From contig NZ_JAJSAQ010000001.1 of assembly GCF_021729075.1 (NCBI RefSeq), forward strand, positions 815,997 through 879,996: a stretch of DNA of 64,000 bases. The letters are read 5' to 3'. Shown here one piece after another: positions 18,727-27,598 of the stretch (position 1 is its first letter; the number at the start of each line of letters is the position of its first letter). Source of the stretch: Microbulbifer guangxiensis. Lineage in GTDB: Bacteria; Pseudomonadota; Gammaproteobacteria; Pseudomonadales; Cellvibrionaceae. Made by a program: the position numbers and the translations under genes. The notes under the pieces are model-generated. The model made no database searches, had not been told where the DNA came from, and was given only the letters and a program-made list of their open reading frames with translations.

Positions 18727-21297
18727 ATGGTGACTGGCAAAATGGAATCTGTACGCACTTTGCACCGCGCTCTCGCATTTGCACTGACTGCGACCCTGAT
18801 TCTGTGGCTGGCAGGCTGCGACCGCGATACAGCCTCTCCACAGGCGCCAGTGCAGACAGGGGACACTGTCGAAGCAGTGCAGCAGGAAACCGCCCCCCCC
18901 TCTGAGGCGAGTTCAACCAGCGGTGATGGCCCACAAGAGCTCCCCGGGGAAGCGGCTACCACCGCGGCGGAAGAATCCGCTGAGCAGTTTTATGGCACAG
19001 CCTCCGGGAAGCCTGCACAGGAGGAGCCCGTTGAGAAGACGGCGTACGTGGAGACCGGCGACCTGAATGCCCTGAAAGAGCGGGGCATCATCCGCTTTGT
19101 CAGCCTGACGGGGGACAATCAAGGCTACCTGCCGAGAAAGGCAATCGTAACCCAGACACACTGGGAGCTGGCCGAGAGACTGGCAAAGCGACTGAAACTT
19201 GAGCCCCGATGGCTCATCGCGCAGACGCCCGAGCAGGCAATCCAGATGGTACAGGAGGGCCGCGCGGACATTGTCGCCGAGAACCTGACCGATACCGAGG
19301 AGCGGCGAAAACTGGTTGCCTTCAGCCAGCCGATCACACAAACCGCAGACGTGCTGGTGACCGGCCTTAATGGCCCTGATATCAGCGACGTGAAGAATCT
19401 GCGCGGCACCGAGTTTATCGTGCTCGCCGGCAGCACCTACGCCGAGACAGCCCACCGGCTCGTCGCCGAAAATCCTGAAGCCAACCTCAGGGTGCGGGAA
19501 GTTTACCTGAACGACGAACGCGATACGCTTTTCGACATGGTCACCAAAGTCGACAATGCAGTGACTGTGCTGCACAAGAGTATCGCTGAGGATACCCTGC
19601 AATACCGCGATGACCTGAAAGTTGGAGAGGTTGTCAGTGAGCCCCTGGATATTGCCTGGGCCATGCGCCTCGACGCCAAACGACTGAAGACCCGGGTCAA
19701 CAACTTCCTCACCCGCACACTGGTGACCGCACTGCCGGAGCGCACTTCCCACTGGCACGCGATCAAGAAATCCGGAGTACTGCGGTTCGCTACCTATAAC
19801 GGTCCAACCAGCTACTTCCTCTGGCGGGGTACCCTGCGCGGCTTTGACTATCAGATGGCCAAGGCATTCGCAGACAAACACAAACTGGAGCTGAAGGTGA
19901 TCGTTGTCCCCCATGACGAGGACCTGACGGAATGGATTGCCCAGGGTAAGGCTGATATCGGCGGTGCGTCTACCACCATCACCGACGCGCGAAAGAAAAA
20001 AGGGGTCGACTTCAGTGAACCCTTCATCGAGACACCACAGAACATCATCAGTAACCGCAATCAGCCACAAATCGCAGCGCTCGCTGACCTGGCGGGCAGA
20101 ACCATTGTTCTGCGCGCCTACTCTGCCTTCATCGATACCGCACAGACGCTGCAGGAAAATGGCCTCGACGTGGAAATTAAAATTGCCCCGCCGGAGGAAT
20201 CCTTTGCCGAGGTGCTGAATAAGGTCGCTTCTGGCGAGTACGATGCGACCATTGAGGATGGCTACATTGCCGAAATCCAGGCTGCACTGCGGCCGGAACT
20301 GCAGATCGGGCTGCAGGTCAGTGATCCACTGCCCCAGGGGTGGATGATCAAACGAGGCAACGGCGACCTTCTCAAGCAAGTGAATCGATTCATGGGTCGC
20401 TTCAGTCGCGGGGAGGAGTTCGACAGACTGGTGGCAGCTTATTTCAAGCCCGACAAACACCTGGTGCAGCGTATCAGCGCCCGGGTAGTACCGGGAGAAG
20501 ACCTCTCCCCCTTCGACAAGCTGGTGAAAAAGTCCTCTCTCAAACGCGACTTTGACTGGCGCCTGATCACTGCGCAGATGTGGCAGGAGAGTAACTTCAA
20601 CCCCAAAGCGGTCTCCCCCGTCGGTGCCCAGGGTCTTCTGCAGGTAATGCCGCGCACCGGCGCGGACATGGGTTACCCTCCGCCCCTGTTCGAACCCGAC
20701 CGCAATATCGAAGCCGGCGTGAAGTACATGGAATGGATTCGCAACCGGTTCAAGGATCCGCTCCCCCTCAGTGAAAAACTGTGGTTTACCCTCGCTTCCT
20801 ACAATGCCGGGCTCGGCCATGTCTACGATGCCCAGCGACTGGCGGAGCAGCTGGGGCTCGATCCGAACAAGTGGTTCGACAATGTTGAGGTGGCCATGCT
20901 GAAGCTGTCCGAGCCGCGCTACTTTGAGAAGGCCCGCTATGGCTATGCCCGCGGCGCAGAGCCTGTCGCCTATGTGCGCAAAATCAGCCGGCTCTATGTG
21001 GCCTATACCGATGTCGCTGAAGGTGAGATCGCCATGACAACGGAACCTGCCAGCCGCACAACAGCCAGCCGGTTTACAGTGTCAGGACAATCTTGCCGAT
21101 ATGACTGCTGGACTCCATCAGCCTGTGGGCTGCCTGCACCTCCTCGAGAGAAAAGGTCGCCGCAATCTGAGGCCGCACCCTGCCCGCTTCAATCAGCGGC
21201 CAGACTTTCTCTTCAAGGGCCCGGGCAATCTCCGCTTTCACCGCTGCCGGCTGCGGCCGCAGCGTTGAACCGGTCAGGCTCAGGCGCTTCACCATGA
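18727..21297 (+). CDS. MltF-like lipoprotein with two solute-binding domains (paralogue 2), C-terminus read through qor antisense
   Basis: The domain plan matches the upstream paralogue: lipobox WLAGC (Cys31), a low-complexity acidic/Ala linker to about residue 110, two solute-binding domains (~115-345 and ~345-595), then SLT with catalytic Glu621 in QESNF, GAQGLLQVMP and SYNAGLGH. The ATG at 18727 has GGAG six bases upstream. Residues from about 783 to the end (about 74) are encoded opposite the 3' end of the quinone oxidoreductase gene, have an odd Cys/Pro/Ser-rich composition and no counterpart in paralogue 1. This suggests that the original stop was lost. Confidence 0.85.
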   Translation: MVTGKMESVRTLHRALAFALTATLILWLAGCDRDTASPQAPVQTGDTVEAVQQETAPPSEASSTSGDGPQELPGEAATTAAEESAEQFYGTASGKPAQEEPVEKTAYVETGDLNALKERGIIRFVSLTGDNQGYLPRKAIVTQTHWELAERLAKRLKLEPRWLIAQTPEQAIQMVQEGRADIVAENLTDTEERRKLVAFSQPITQTADVLVTGLNGPDISDVKNLRGTEFIVLAGSTYAETAHRLVAENPEANLRVREVYLNDERDTLFDMVTKVDNAVTVLHKSIAEDTLQYRDDLKVGEVVSEPLDIAWAMRLDAKRLKTRVNNFLTRTLVTALPERTSHWHAIKKSGVLRFATYNGPTSYFLWRGTLRGFDYQMAKAFADKHKLELKVIVVPHDEDLTEWIAQGKADIGGASTTITDARKKKGVDFSEPFIETPQNIISNRNQPQIAALADLAGRTIVLRAYSAFIDTAQTLQENGLDVEIKIAPPEESFAEVLNKVASGEYDATIEDGYIAEIQAALRPELQIGLQVSDPLPQGWMIKRGNGDLLKQVNRFMGRFSRGEEFDRLVAAYFKPDKHLVQRISARVVPGEDLSPFDKLVKKSSLKRDFDWRLITAQMWQESNFNPKAVSPVGAQGLLQVMPRTGADMGYPPPLFEPDRNIEAGVKYMEWIRNRFKDPLPLSEKLWFTLASYNAGLGHVYDAQRLAEQLGLDPNKWFDNVEVAMLKLSEPRYFEKARYGYARGAEPVAYVRKISRLYVAYTDVAEGEIAMTTEPASRTTASRFTVSGQSCRYDCWTPSACGLPAPPREKRSPQSEAAPCPLQSAARLSLQGPGQSPLSPLPAAAAALNRSGSGASP

Positions 21298-22051
21298 CGG
21301 GCAGCATGTTCAACTGGACTTTCGCGCCCTGCAGGAACGCGATATTCACGATACGGCCGTCCCTGGCGGCCAGCTGAATGTTGCGTTCTACGTAGTCCCC
21401 GCCGACCATATCCAGAATGACGTCAGCACCGTGACCGCCGGTAGCCTCGCGCACCACCTCGACATAGTCCTGCTTGCGGTAATTGACGGCTTTCTCTGCC
21501 CCCAGGCTCTCACAGGCTGCACATTTTTCGTCAGAGCCAGCGGTCGCAAAAACCCGCGCGCCGAAAGCACTGGCCAGTTGGATGGCGGTGGTGCCGATTC
21601 CGGAAGAGCCACCGTGGACCAGGAATGTCTCACCGGATTTCAGCTGTGCCCGATCGAATACATTGCTCCAGACAGTGAACAGCGTTTCGGGTAGTGCGGC
21701 GGCTTCGGCCAGACTCAGGTCTTTGGGCACCGGCAGACATTGTGTCGCAGGCACGGTCACGTACTCCGCGTAGCCACCGCCATTGGTCAGGGCGCAAACC
21801 AGATCGCCGACTTGCCAGCGCTGAACCCCCTCCCCCAGTGCAGTGATCTCACCGGCGACTTCCAGCCCCAGAACCGGGGAAGCACCCGGGGGCGGCGGAT
21901 AGAGTCCCTGCCGCTGGACAATGTCGGGCCGGTTGACACCCGCTGCGGCGACTCGGATCAGTACCTCCCCTTTGCCAGGCCGTGGCACTGCCATCTCAGC
22001 GACACACATCACTTCCGGCTCACCGTACTCCGGCAACTCGATATAGCGCAT
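21074..22051 (-). CDS. NAD(P)H-quinone oxidoreductase, medium-chain (QOR/PIG3 type)
   Basis: This 325-residue zinc-free medium-chain dehydrogenase reduces quinones with NAD(P)H. It opens with MRYIELPEYGEPEVM, has GVNRPDIVQRQGLYPPPPGASPVLGLEVAG, the cofactor loop FLVHGGSSGIGTTAIQLA, and ends SSSHIGKIVLTL. This wording matches the PIG3-like subgroup. I used the ATG at 22051, which has GGAGG four bases upstream; 25 upstream codons lack support. The last 224 bases overlap the 3' end of the MltF-like gene on the other strand. Confidence 0.92.
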   Translation of the reverse strand: MRYIELPEYGEPEVMCVAEMAVPRPGKGEVLIRVAAAGVNRPDIVQRQGLYPPPPGASPVLGLEVAGEITALGEGVQRWQVGDLVCALTNGGGYAEYVTVPATQCLPVPKDLSLAEAAALPETLFTVWSNVFDRAQLKSGETFLVHGGSSGIGTTAIQLASAFGARVFATAGSDEKCAACESLGAEKAVNYRKQDYVEVVREATGGHGADVILDMVGGDYVERNIQLAARDGRIVNIAFLQGAKVQLNMLPVMVKRLSLTGSTLRPQPAAVKAEIARALEEKVWPLIEAGRVRPQIAATFSLEEVQAAHRLMESSSHIGKIVLTL

Positions 22052-22096
22052 GGAACCTCCAGATTGGGTGAAGACAAGGCTGCTATCAGTAGAAAC

Positions 22097-22123
22097 AAAA
22101 AAAGCCCGGCGATGCCGGGCTTT
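22097..22123 (-). terminator. Terminator of the TonB-dependent receptor gene
   Basis: A 10-bp stem (AAAGCCCGGC, loop, GCCGGGCTTT) is followed on the minus strand by a run of T. It lies 15 bases past the receptor's stop codon. Confidence 0.88.
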
Positions 22124-22137
22124 CATTTTAGGCGGGG

Positions 22138-24408
22138 TTAAAGGTCGTAGGTCAACTCGATGCCCATTACCCGGCCCTTGTTCAGCGGAGTGAAGCTCGC
22201 ACCGAGACCGCCGAGATTGGCGGGCAGCTGGGTATTGTTGCCCTCCGTCACCTCGTCGAGCATGTTGCGGCCGAAGAACGCCAGCTGATAGTCGCCGGTT
22301 TCCGGAGCAAAACCGATGCTGAAGTCGAGCATGTCGGCCTCGGACAGCATGCCACGATTATTGTCAGTATACGGAGCCGCATCCCGGTGATTGAAGTTCA
22401 GGCGCGACGTCAGGGTACCCACGGAACCCAGCGACAGGTCATGTACAAGTCCGACGCCGTAAGTCCAGGGCGCCAGGCGCGGAATATCCAGGCCAAGATC
22501 CACCTGGTTGACAACACCGTCGCCACTGATGTCACCGAGCACCTTGTCGTAGTCACCGTCCACGTAGCCGGCGTTCAGGGTGAACAGCAGGTTGTCGCTG
22601 GCAACCGCCATCGCCTCGAATTCCGCACCGCGGATGGTGGCGTCGGCGGTGTTGCGGATGATCTGCACAACACCCACGAAGGGATTACTCAGGTTCTCCT
22701 CCCGCTGCATATCCTCGATGGTGTTATGGAACAGCGCGAAGTTGGTCCGGAGGCGACCATCCAACCACTCCGCCTTGCCGCCGATTTCGAAGCTGGTCTG
22801 TTCTTCCTGGTCGGTCGGGCCCGGCAGTTCGCCCGGCCCCGTATTGCGCATGTTGTAACCACCGCTGCGGAAGCCCTTGGTCCAGAACGAGTACAACTGG
22901 GCATTGTCTGCCAGGTTCCATTGCAGCCCGACCTTCGGGGTAAACGCATTCCAGGACTCGCTGTCGTCGAAATCGTACGCAGCGCAGCCGTCGAGGGTAC
23001 ACAGGTCCACGGGGATCGTGGCGATCTGGGCATCTTTGTCCTCGGTGGAGTAGCGCCCACCGAGGGTCAGCACCCAGGATTCATTCAGGTCGATATCCGC
23101 CTGAGCAAACACTCCCATCGCCTGGTGATCCTGGTTGCCGCCGCCAGTCCAGTCGAGACCACCCGGCGCGGAAAGCGGCAGGATACGGTTTTCCAGATAA
23201 GTGAGGTCCTGATCGAACCAGTAGACCCCGGTCGTCAATGCGGTAGGACCGAAGCGGCCGGCGTAGCGCAGCTCGTTGGAAAGCTGGCTCTGTTCCACCC
23301 GCGTGTTGGCATGGAAGGCAGTGATCGGCAGGGAGTCGATGTCACCGAGACCGACGGCATCGTACGAGCGCCAGGCGAGAATATTGGTGATGGTACCGTT
23401 ACCGAAGGCCACATCCTGATTGAACTCGGTAATCACCTGGGACCACTCGTCCTCCTGGAAGCCGCGCTCGTTCTGCGCCACTTCAAAGGAGTCATCGCTG
23501 TTGTCCCAGTCGGTCACGCCGAACAGACCGGCAATCTGCTGTGCCCCTGGCGCCACCAGAGAACCGTCCGGAGCAAAGATTGGCTGCCCGCGGTTCTGTG
23601 CCACGACGCCATCGGAATCCATGCGGCCGTGCTCCATGCGCACCAGCAATTCGGCCGACTCACTCAAGGCGACACTGAAGCTCGGCCGGACAAACCAGGT
23701 ATCGGAAGCTCCGAGATCGTCGTCGCCAGTGAAAACGTTTTCGAACCAGCCCTGGTCATTGTTGTAGTAGGCCGTCAGGCGGCCATTGACGGTCTCGGAA
23801 ATGGCACCGTTGATACTGGCCGCGGCGATGGAATCCAGATTATCAGTGGTCGAAACTTTGAACTTGCTGGAAAATTCCTCCGTGGGGCGCGCGGTGCGGA
23901 TGACCACTGCACCACCGGTGACGTTGCGACCAAACAGCAGACCCTGCGGCCCGCGCAGGATCTCGATACCCTCGAGGTCGAAGAGATCCGTCACAACACC
24001 AGCGTTGATGCCCATGTACATGCCATCCACGAACACACCCACCGTCGGGTCGATGGAGGGAATGGAGCTGTTAACCCCGAGGCCGCGGACGGTAAAGTTG
24101 GCGGTATTTTTCACCGTGCCGATATCGTCGAGCTGCACATTCGGCATTTTGAAGGACAGGCTCTGCAGGTCCTTGGTCTGCAGTGCCTCCAGCTGCTCAC
24201 CGGAAAATGCCGTGGCGGCTACCGGAACTTCCTGCAGCCGCTCTGCCTCGGCGCGCTTGCGGGCGGTTACCTGCACCTCCTCCATGATGGTGCCCACTGC
24301 ACCTTCGGCCGCGTGGGCTGCACCGATGCCGCTGGCCAGCCAGAGTGCGGCCACCGAGCAGGTGGACAACATGACAGATACACTGCCACTGTTGAATTGA
24401 CGTCCCAT
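22138..24408 (-). CDS. TonB-dependent outer membrane receptor
   Basis: This 756-residue protein would import a large nutrient through the outer membrane using TonB energy. A signal peptide ends near AHAAEG. The TonB box is in the segment MEEVQVTARKRAE, and the plug domain has VRGLGVNSS, DGMYMG and the EILRGPQGLLFGRNVTGGAV motif. The barrel ends in a C-terminal Leu after YDL. A calcium-loop-like segment DISGDGVVNQVDL lies in a late extracellular loop. The start at 24408 follows GGAGAGAG. It resembles receptors of the Caulobacter/Sphingomonas type; the ligand is unknown and no regulator or enzyme cluster adjoins it. Confidence 0.9.
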   Translation of the reverse strand: MGRQFNSGSVSVMLSTCSVAALWLASGIGAAHAAEGAVGTIMEEVQVTARKRAEAERLQEVPVAATAFSGEQLEALQTKDLQSLSFKMPNVQLDDIGTVKNTANFTVRGLGVNSSIPSIDPTVGVFVDGMYMGINAGVVTDLFDLEGIEILRGPQGLLFGRNVTGGAVVIRTARPTEEFSSKFKVSTTDNLDSIAAASINGAISETVNGRLTAYYNNDQGWFENVFTGDDDLGASDTWFVRPSFSVALSESAELLVRMEHGRMDSDGVVAQNRGQPIFAPDGSLVAPGAQQIAGLFGVTDWDNSDDSFEVAQNERGFQEDEWSQVITEFNQDVAFGNGTITNILAWRSYDAVGLGDIDSLPITAFHANTRVEQSQLSNELRYAGRFGPTALTTGVYWFDQDLTYLENRILPLSAPGGLDWTGGGNQDHQAMGVFAQADIDLNESWVLTLGGRYSTEDKDAQIATIPVDLCTLDGCAAYDFDDSESWNAFTPKVGLQWNLADNAQLYSFWTKGFRSGGYNMRNTGPGELPGPTDQEEQTSFEIGGKAEWLDGRLRTNFALFHNTIEDMQREENLSNPFVGVVQIIRNTADATIRGAEFEAMAVASDNLLFTLNAGYVDGDYDKVLGDISGDGVVNQVDLGLDIPRLAPWTYGVGLVHDLSLGSVGTLTSRLNFNHRDAAPYTDNNRGMLSEADMLDFSIGFAPETGDYQLAFFGRNMLDEVTEGNNTQLPANLGGLGASFTPLNKGRVMGIELTYDL

Positions 24409-24830
24409 AGTTCTCTCTCCATTGCCAACTGAAATTTTTATTGGCAGCAACGGACTCACCGCGATCGGTACTGCTTTGCCCCGTTTATTGTTGTTATTGG
24501 AGCTCCGACCAGTGACCGCGCTGAACATCATCGACTGAAAGCCGACGCACTCAAGATTACCCCCCTGTCGTGACCAGAGGAAGATAATTCGTCGGGAAAA
24601 CCACTCGATTCATGCACTTTCTTCTACGGCAGACGAGGCTTTTCGGATTGTCATCCTGACATGACTGACTTACTTGCCGGCGCGCCCGCTTATGGTGCAT
24701 CTCCCTCGGTCATCGAGAACTGAGATACCGCAGAAAAATGATGCGAAAACGGGCATTGTGAGAACAGGGGCAACGGGAAGGCAGCTACAGCGGGGGGATT
24801 GGTGATGCCCTGCGGTTGGCGGGCACAGGC
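24409..24830. other. Gene-free interval upstream of the TonB-dependent receptor
   Basis: About 420 bases separate the receptor start from the 3' end of the cupin gene. They hold the receptor's 5' region and the inverted repeat at 24649-24661. No gene, tRNA or known riboswitch was recognised; no Fur-like box was seen. Confidence 0.6.
24649..24661. repeat. Inverted repeat TGTCA-TCC-TGACA
   Basis: Two perfect 5-bp arms are spaced by 3 bases, about 240 bases upstream of the receptor start. It could be an operator for the receptor gene, but short repeats of this size also occur by chance. Confidence 0.3.
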
Positions 24831-25112
24831 TCAGGGTTTCCGATAGCCGTAATACCAGCGCGCCGTGGTGCCGCCAAGATTGCGCACCGAGTGCACGGCG
24901 CCGGCGGGAATCAACAGTTCCTGCCCGATCTCCGGCCGCATGATGTCACCGTCAATTTCGATTTCCAGCACGCCTTCCGCCGGTACCAGCAACTCATCGA
25001 CGTCGTGCACGAATCCCTCCCAGCACTGCCCGGGAGGGTCTGTCCACAAATCACAGGAAAAGCCCCGCTGCGCCCAGTCGTGTCCGAGCGCGCGGGCATT
25101 GACGCCACTCAC
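24831..25112 (-). CDS. Small cupin-domain protein
   Basis: This 93-residue single-domain cupin has the two motif regions: GFVHDVDELLVPAEGVLEIEIDGDIMRPEIGQ (motif 1) and IPAGAVHSVRNLGGTTARWYYGY (motif 2), with His/Glu residues that could bind a metal. The substrate is unknown. Its GTG start at 25112 overlaps the pdxH stop (GTGA), so it is translationally coupled to the vitamin B6 oxidase gene. Confidence 0.8.
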   Translation of the reverse strand: MSGVNARALGHDWAQRGFSCDLWTDPPGQCWEGFVHDVDELLVPAEGVLEIEIDGDIMRPEIGQELLIPAGAVHSVRNLGGTTARWYYGYRKP

Positions 25113-25747
25113 GGCGACAGGCGCTCTACCTGCCAGCTGTCGTCGTCCTGGCGGCGGTAGATAAAACGGTCATGCAGACGACTGGCCCGGCCCTGCCAGA
25201 ACTCCACTGCGTGATGTACCACCCGGTAACCGCCCCAGAATTCCGGTAGCGGGATCTCTCCGTCGCCAAAGCGACTTTTCATCGCCTCGAAGTCCTGCTC
25301 GAGCTGCGTCCGGGATTCGATTGTCGCACTCTGGTGAGAAGCCCAGGCTGCGAGCTGGCTCTCTCGCGGACGGGTGTGGAAATAGGTCTCGGCCTCTTCG
25401 CGGGTCAGGCGCTCAGCACGTCCATAAACGATGACCTGACGCTCCACAGACTGCCAGGGGAACAACAGCGATACGCGGGGGTTCTGCTCGATATCCCTCG
25501 CCTTGTGGCTGGCCAGATTGGTATAGAAAGCGAAACCACGCGCGTCGTAACCCTTGAGGAGAACGATGCGCTGTGAGGGTTGCCCGTCACTGTCGACGCT
25601 GGCCAGGCTCATACAGCTGGGATCGGACAGGTCCGTTTCCACCACCTCCTGCAACCACTGCTCAAACTGCAGTATCGGATCGTCCTGCAGGTCCTTCCGG
25701 TTGAGACCGCCGCGCAGATACTCCCGGCGCCACTGATCGATTTCCAT
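25109..25747 (-). CDS. pdxH: Pyridoxine/pyridoxamine 5'-phosphate oxidase
   Basis: PdxH uses FMN and oxygen to make pyridoxal 5'-phosphate. The 212-residue protein shows WRREYLRGGLNRKDLQDDPI, SLASVDSDGQPSQRIVLLKGYD, FYTNLASHKARDIEQNPR with the FMN-binding residues, VIVYGRAERL, and the C-terminal RLHDRFIYRR. The ATG at 25747 matches the family start; longer open frame upstream is non-coding. It diverges from the AruI-like gene across 223 bases. Together with pdxJ at 7131 this gives two B6 genes in the window, though not adjacent. Confidence 0.95.
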   Translation of the reverse strand: MEIDQWRREYLRGGLNRKDLQDDPILQFEQWLQEVVETDLSDPSCMSLASVDSDGQPSQRIVLLKGYDARGFAFYTNLASHKARDIEQNPRVSLLFPWQSVERQVIVYGRAERLTREEAETYFHTRPRESQLAAWASHQSATIESRTQLEQDFEAMKSRFGDGEIPLPEFWGGYRVVHHAVEFWQGRASRLHDRFIYRRQDDDSWQVERLSP

Positions 25748-25970
25748 AATACTCCGTCCTCTCTGGCTGTGCCGTAAGTGTACTGCCTCCACGGTATTTT
25801 CCCAGACGCCCTTTGGCACAGAGTTTTCTGTCCGTCGCCGGGGTAAATCCGTATTTTCCAGTGAATCACGCGCCCCAGGTGCAGAGTCTGCGGGCGCTTG
25901 CGTGCTTCCTGCGGTGCGGCTAGGCTCGGCCCTCATTCGAACAAACAACAGACAGGGAATAAGAGCAGTT

Positions 25971-27575
25971 ATGTCCTCCGCACCCACTTGTGCCCAGGTA
26001 TTGATGCGCCTGCTGCGCGAATACCAAGTTGAAAAAGTTTTCGGCATCCCCGGTGTCCACACCATCGAATTGTATCGGGGCCTGCCGGGCAGTGGCCTGC
26101 AGCACGTAACCCCCCGGCACGAGCAGGGTGCCGCCTTCATGGCCGACGGTTACGCCCGCGCCAGTGGCAAGATCGGTGTCTGCTTCCTGATCACCGGTCC
26201 GGGGCTGACCAATGCCGCCACCGCCATGGCCCAGGCCTATTCCGACTCCATCCCCATGCTGGTGATCTCCGCGGTCAACCGCCGCGAGGACCTGGGCATG
26301 GGCCGCGGACGCCTGCATGAACTTCCGCGCCAGAGTGACGTGAGCCGCGGTTATTGCGTCTGGCAACACAGCGTGACCCAGGCGGAGCAGCTGCCGGAAG
26401 TCATGCACCGCGCATTCCAGCTGCTCAATTCCGGGCGCCCGGGGCCGGTACACATCGAAATCCCCATCGACCTGTTCCCCGCCCCCATGCCCGGCTCGAT
26501 GGATGATTACCGCGCGGCCCCCACAGCAGCGAGGCCCGCAGCCAGCGACGCTGCCGTCACTACTGCTGCCGAATGGCTGCAGAAGGCGGAGCGCCCGGTA
26601 ATCCTGCTGGGTGGCGGCGCTCAGGCCTGTGCCGTCGATGCCACCGCACTGGCAGACAAGCTGGCGGCACCGGTGTTCGAGTCTCTCGCTGCCAAGGGCA
26701 TCGTCGACGAGCGCCATCCGCTCTGCGGCGGCGCCAACCTGAGCTTCGATGCCGTGCGTAACCGGATTGAGAACGCCGATGTGGTTCTCGCCGTAGCAAC
26801 AGAGCTGGCGGAAACGGACCGCAATCTGGTGCGTGAGAACTACAACTTCAAGGGCAAGCTGATCCGCGTCGACATCGATGCCGGCCAGCTGGTCTGCAAC
26901 GCCAGCCCGGACCTGGCCATCTGTGCGGATGCGGCCGAGACCCTGGCCCAGCTGAACCGCGCCCTGCCCGAGGGTAACGCCGAGCGCCGGGACCAGGCCG
27001 CCGACGAGCTGGCAGAGATCCTGCAAGCGTGCCGCAAGGAGTGGTGGCCGGGTTCCGAGGAACGCTTCCCCTGGGTGCAGGCCCTGCGTGCCGCCCTGCC
27101 CGAGGATGGCGTGCTGGTTACCGACTCCACCCAGTTGGCCTACAACACCAATCATGCCCTGCCGCTGTACCGGGCTCGCAGCCATGTGACCTGCACCACC
27201 GGTTACGGCACGCTCGGCTTTGCCCTGCCGGCGGCGATCGGCGCCCGCCTTTCCACCGAACGGGATGTGGTGGCATTGATCGGCGACGGCGGTCTGATGT
27301 TTACTCTCGGCGAGCTGGCCGTGGCGGTGGAACAGGAACTGCCGCTGCCGATCCTGGTGTGGAACAACGCTGGCTATGGCGAAATCCGCGACTTCATGGA
27401 TGATGCCCAGGTGCCCCAGGAAGGCGTCAACCTGCGCACCCCGGACTTTGTGGCACTGGCCAAGTCCTTCGGCGCCGAGGGGTGCCGGATCGATCGCCCG
27501 GAACAACTGGGCCCGGCAATTGCTGAGGCGCTGTGCCGCAACACACCGACCTTTATCGAAATCACCGCGCCCTGA
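25971..27575 (+). CDS. aruI: ThDP-dependent 2-oxoacid decarboxylase, likely 5-guanidino-2-oxopentanoate decarboxylase
   Basis: This 534-residue enzyme has the acetolactate-synthase-like ThDP fold. FGIPGVHTIELYRGL, the catalytic Glu in RHEQGAAFMADGYAR and the diphosphate motif from GDGGLMFTLGELAVAVE to NNAGYGEI are all present. The wording is closest, from memory, to AruI, which turns 5-guanidino-2-oxopentanoate (from arginine transamination) into 4-guanidinobutanal. The next gene, an aldehyde dehydrogenase 23 bases downstream, fits the following oxidation. No AruH transaminase is nearby, so the substrate is an inference. It starts at the ATG at 25971. Confidence 0.78.
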   Translation: MSSAPTCAQVLMRLLREYQVEKVFGIPGVHTIELYRGLPGSGLQHVTPRHEQGAAFMADGYARASGKIGVCFLITGPGLTNAATAMAQAYSDSIPMLVISAVNRREDLGMGRGRLHELPRQSDVSRGYCVWQHSVTQAEQLPEVMHRAFQLLNSGRPGPVHIEIPIDLFPAPMPGSMDDYRAAPTAARPAASDAAVTTAAEWLQKAERPVILLGGGAQACAVDATALADKLAAPVFESLAAKGIVDERHPLCGGANLSFDAVRNRIENADVVLAVATELAETDRNLVRENYNFKGKLIRVDIDAGQLVCNASPDLAICADAAETLAQLNRALPEGNAERRDQAADELAEILQACRKEWWPGSEERFPWVQALRAALPEDGVLVTDSTQLAYNTNHALPLYRARSHVTCTTGYGTLGFALPAAIGARLSTERDVVALIGDGGLMFTLGELAVAVEQELPLPILVWNNAGYGEIRDFMDDAQVPQEGVNLRTPDFVALAKSFGAEGCRIDRPEQLGPAIAEALCRNTPTFIEITAP

Positions 27576-27598
27576 GGGGCCGCAGACGGAATGGTGTT

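Noticed and set aside
18913-20820. Minus-strand open frame of about 635 codons opposite the second MltF-like gene
   Set aside because: Antisense shadow of a gene with clear motifs; the translated sequence is not recognisable.
22387-24432. Long open frame on the plus strand opposite the TonB-dependent receptor (about 680 codons)
   Set aside because: It is the antisense shadow of a well-supported receptor gene in GC-rich DNA; it has no domain signature and no ribosome site.
25920-27506. Minus-strand open frame of about 528 codons opposite the AruI-like gene
   Set aside because: Shadow caused by high GC at third codon positions; no domain or start signal.
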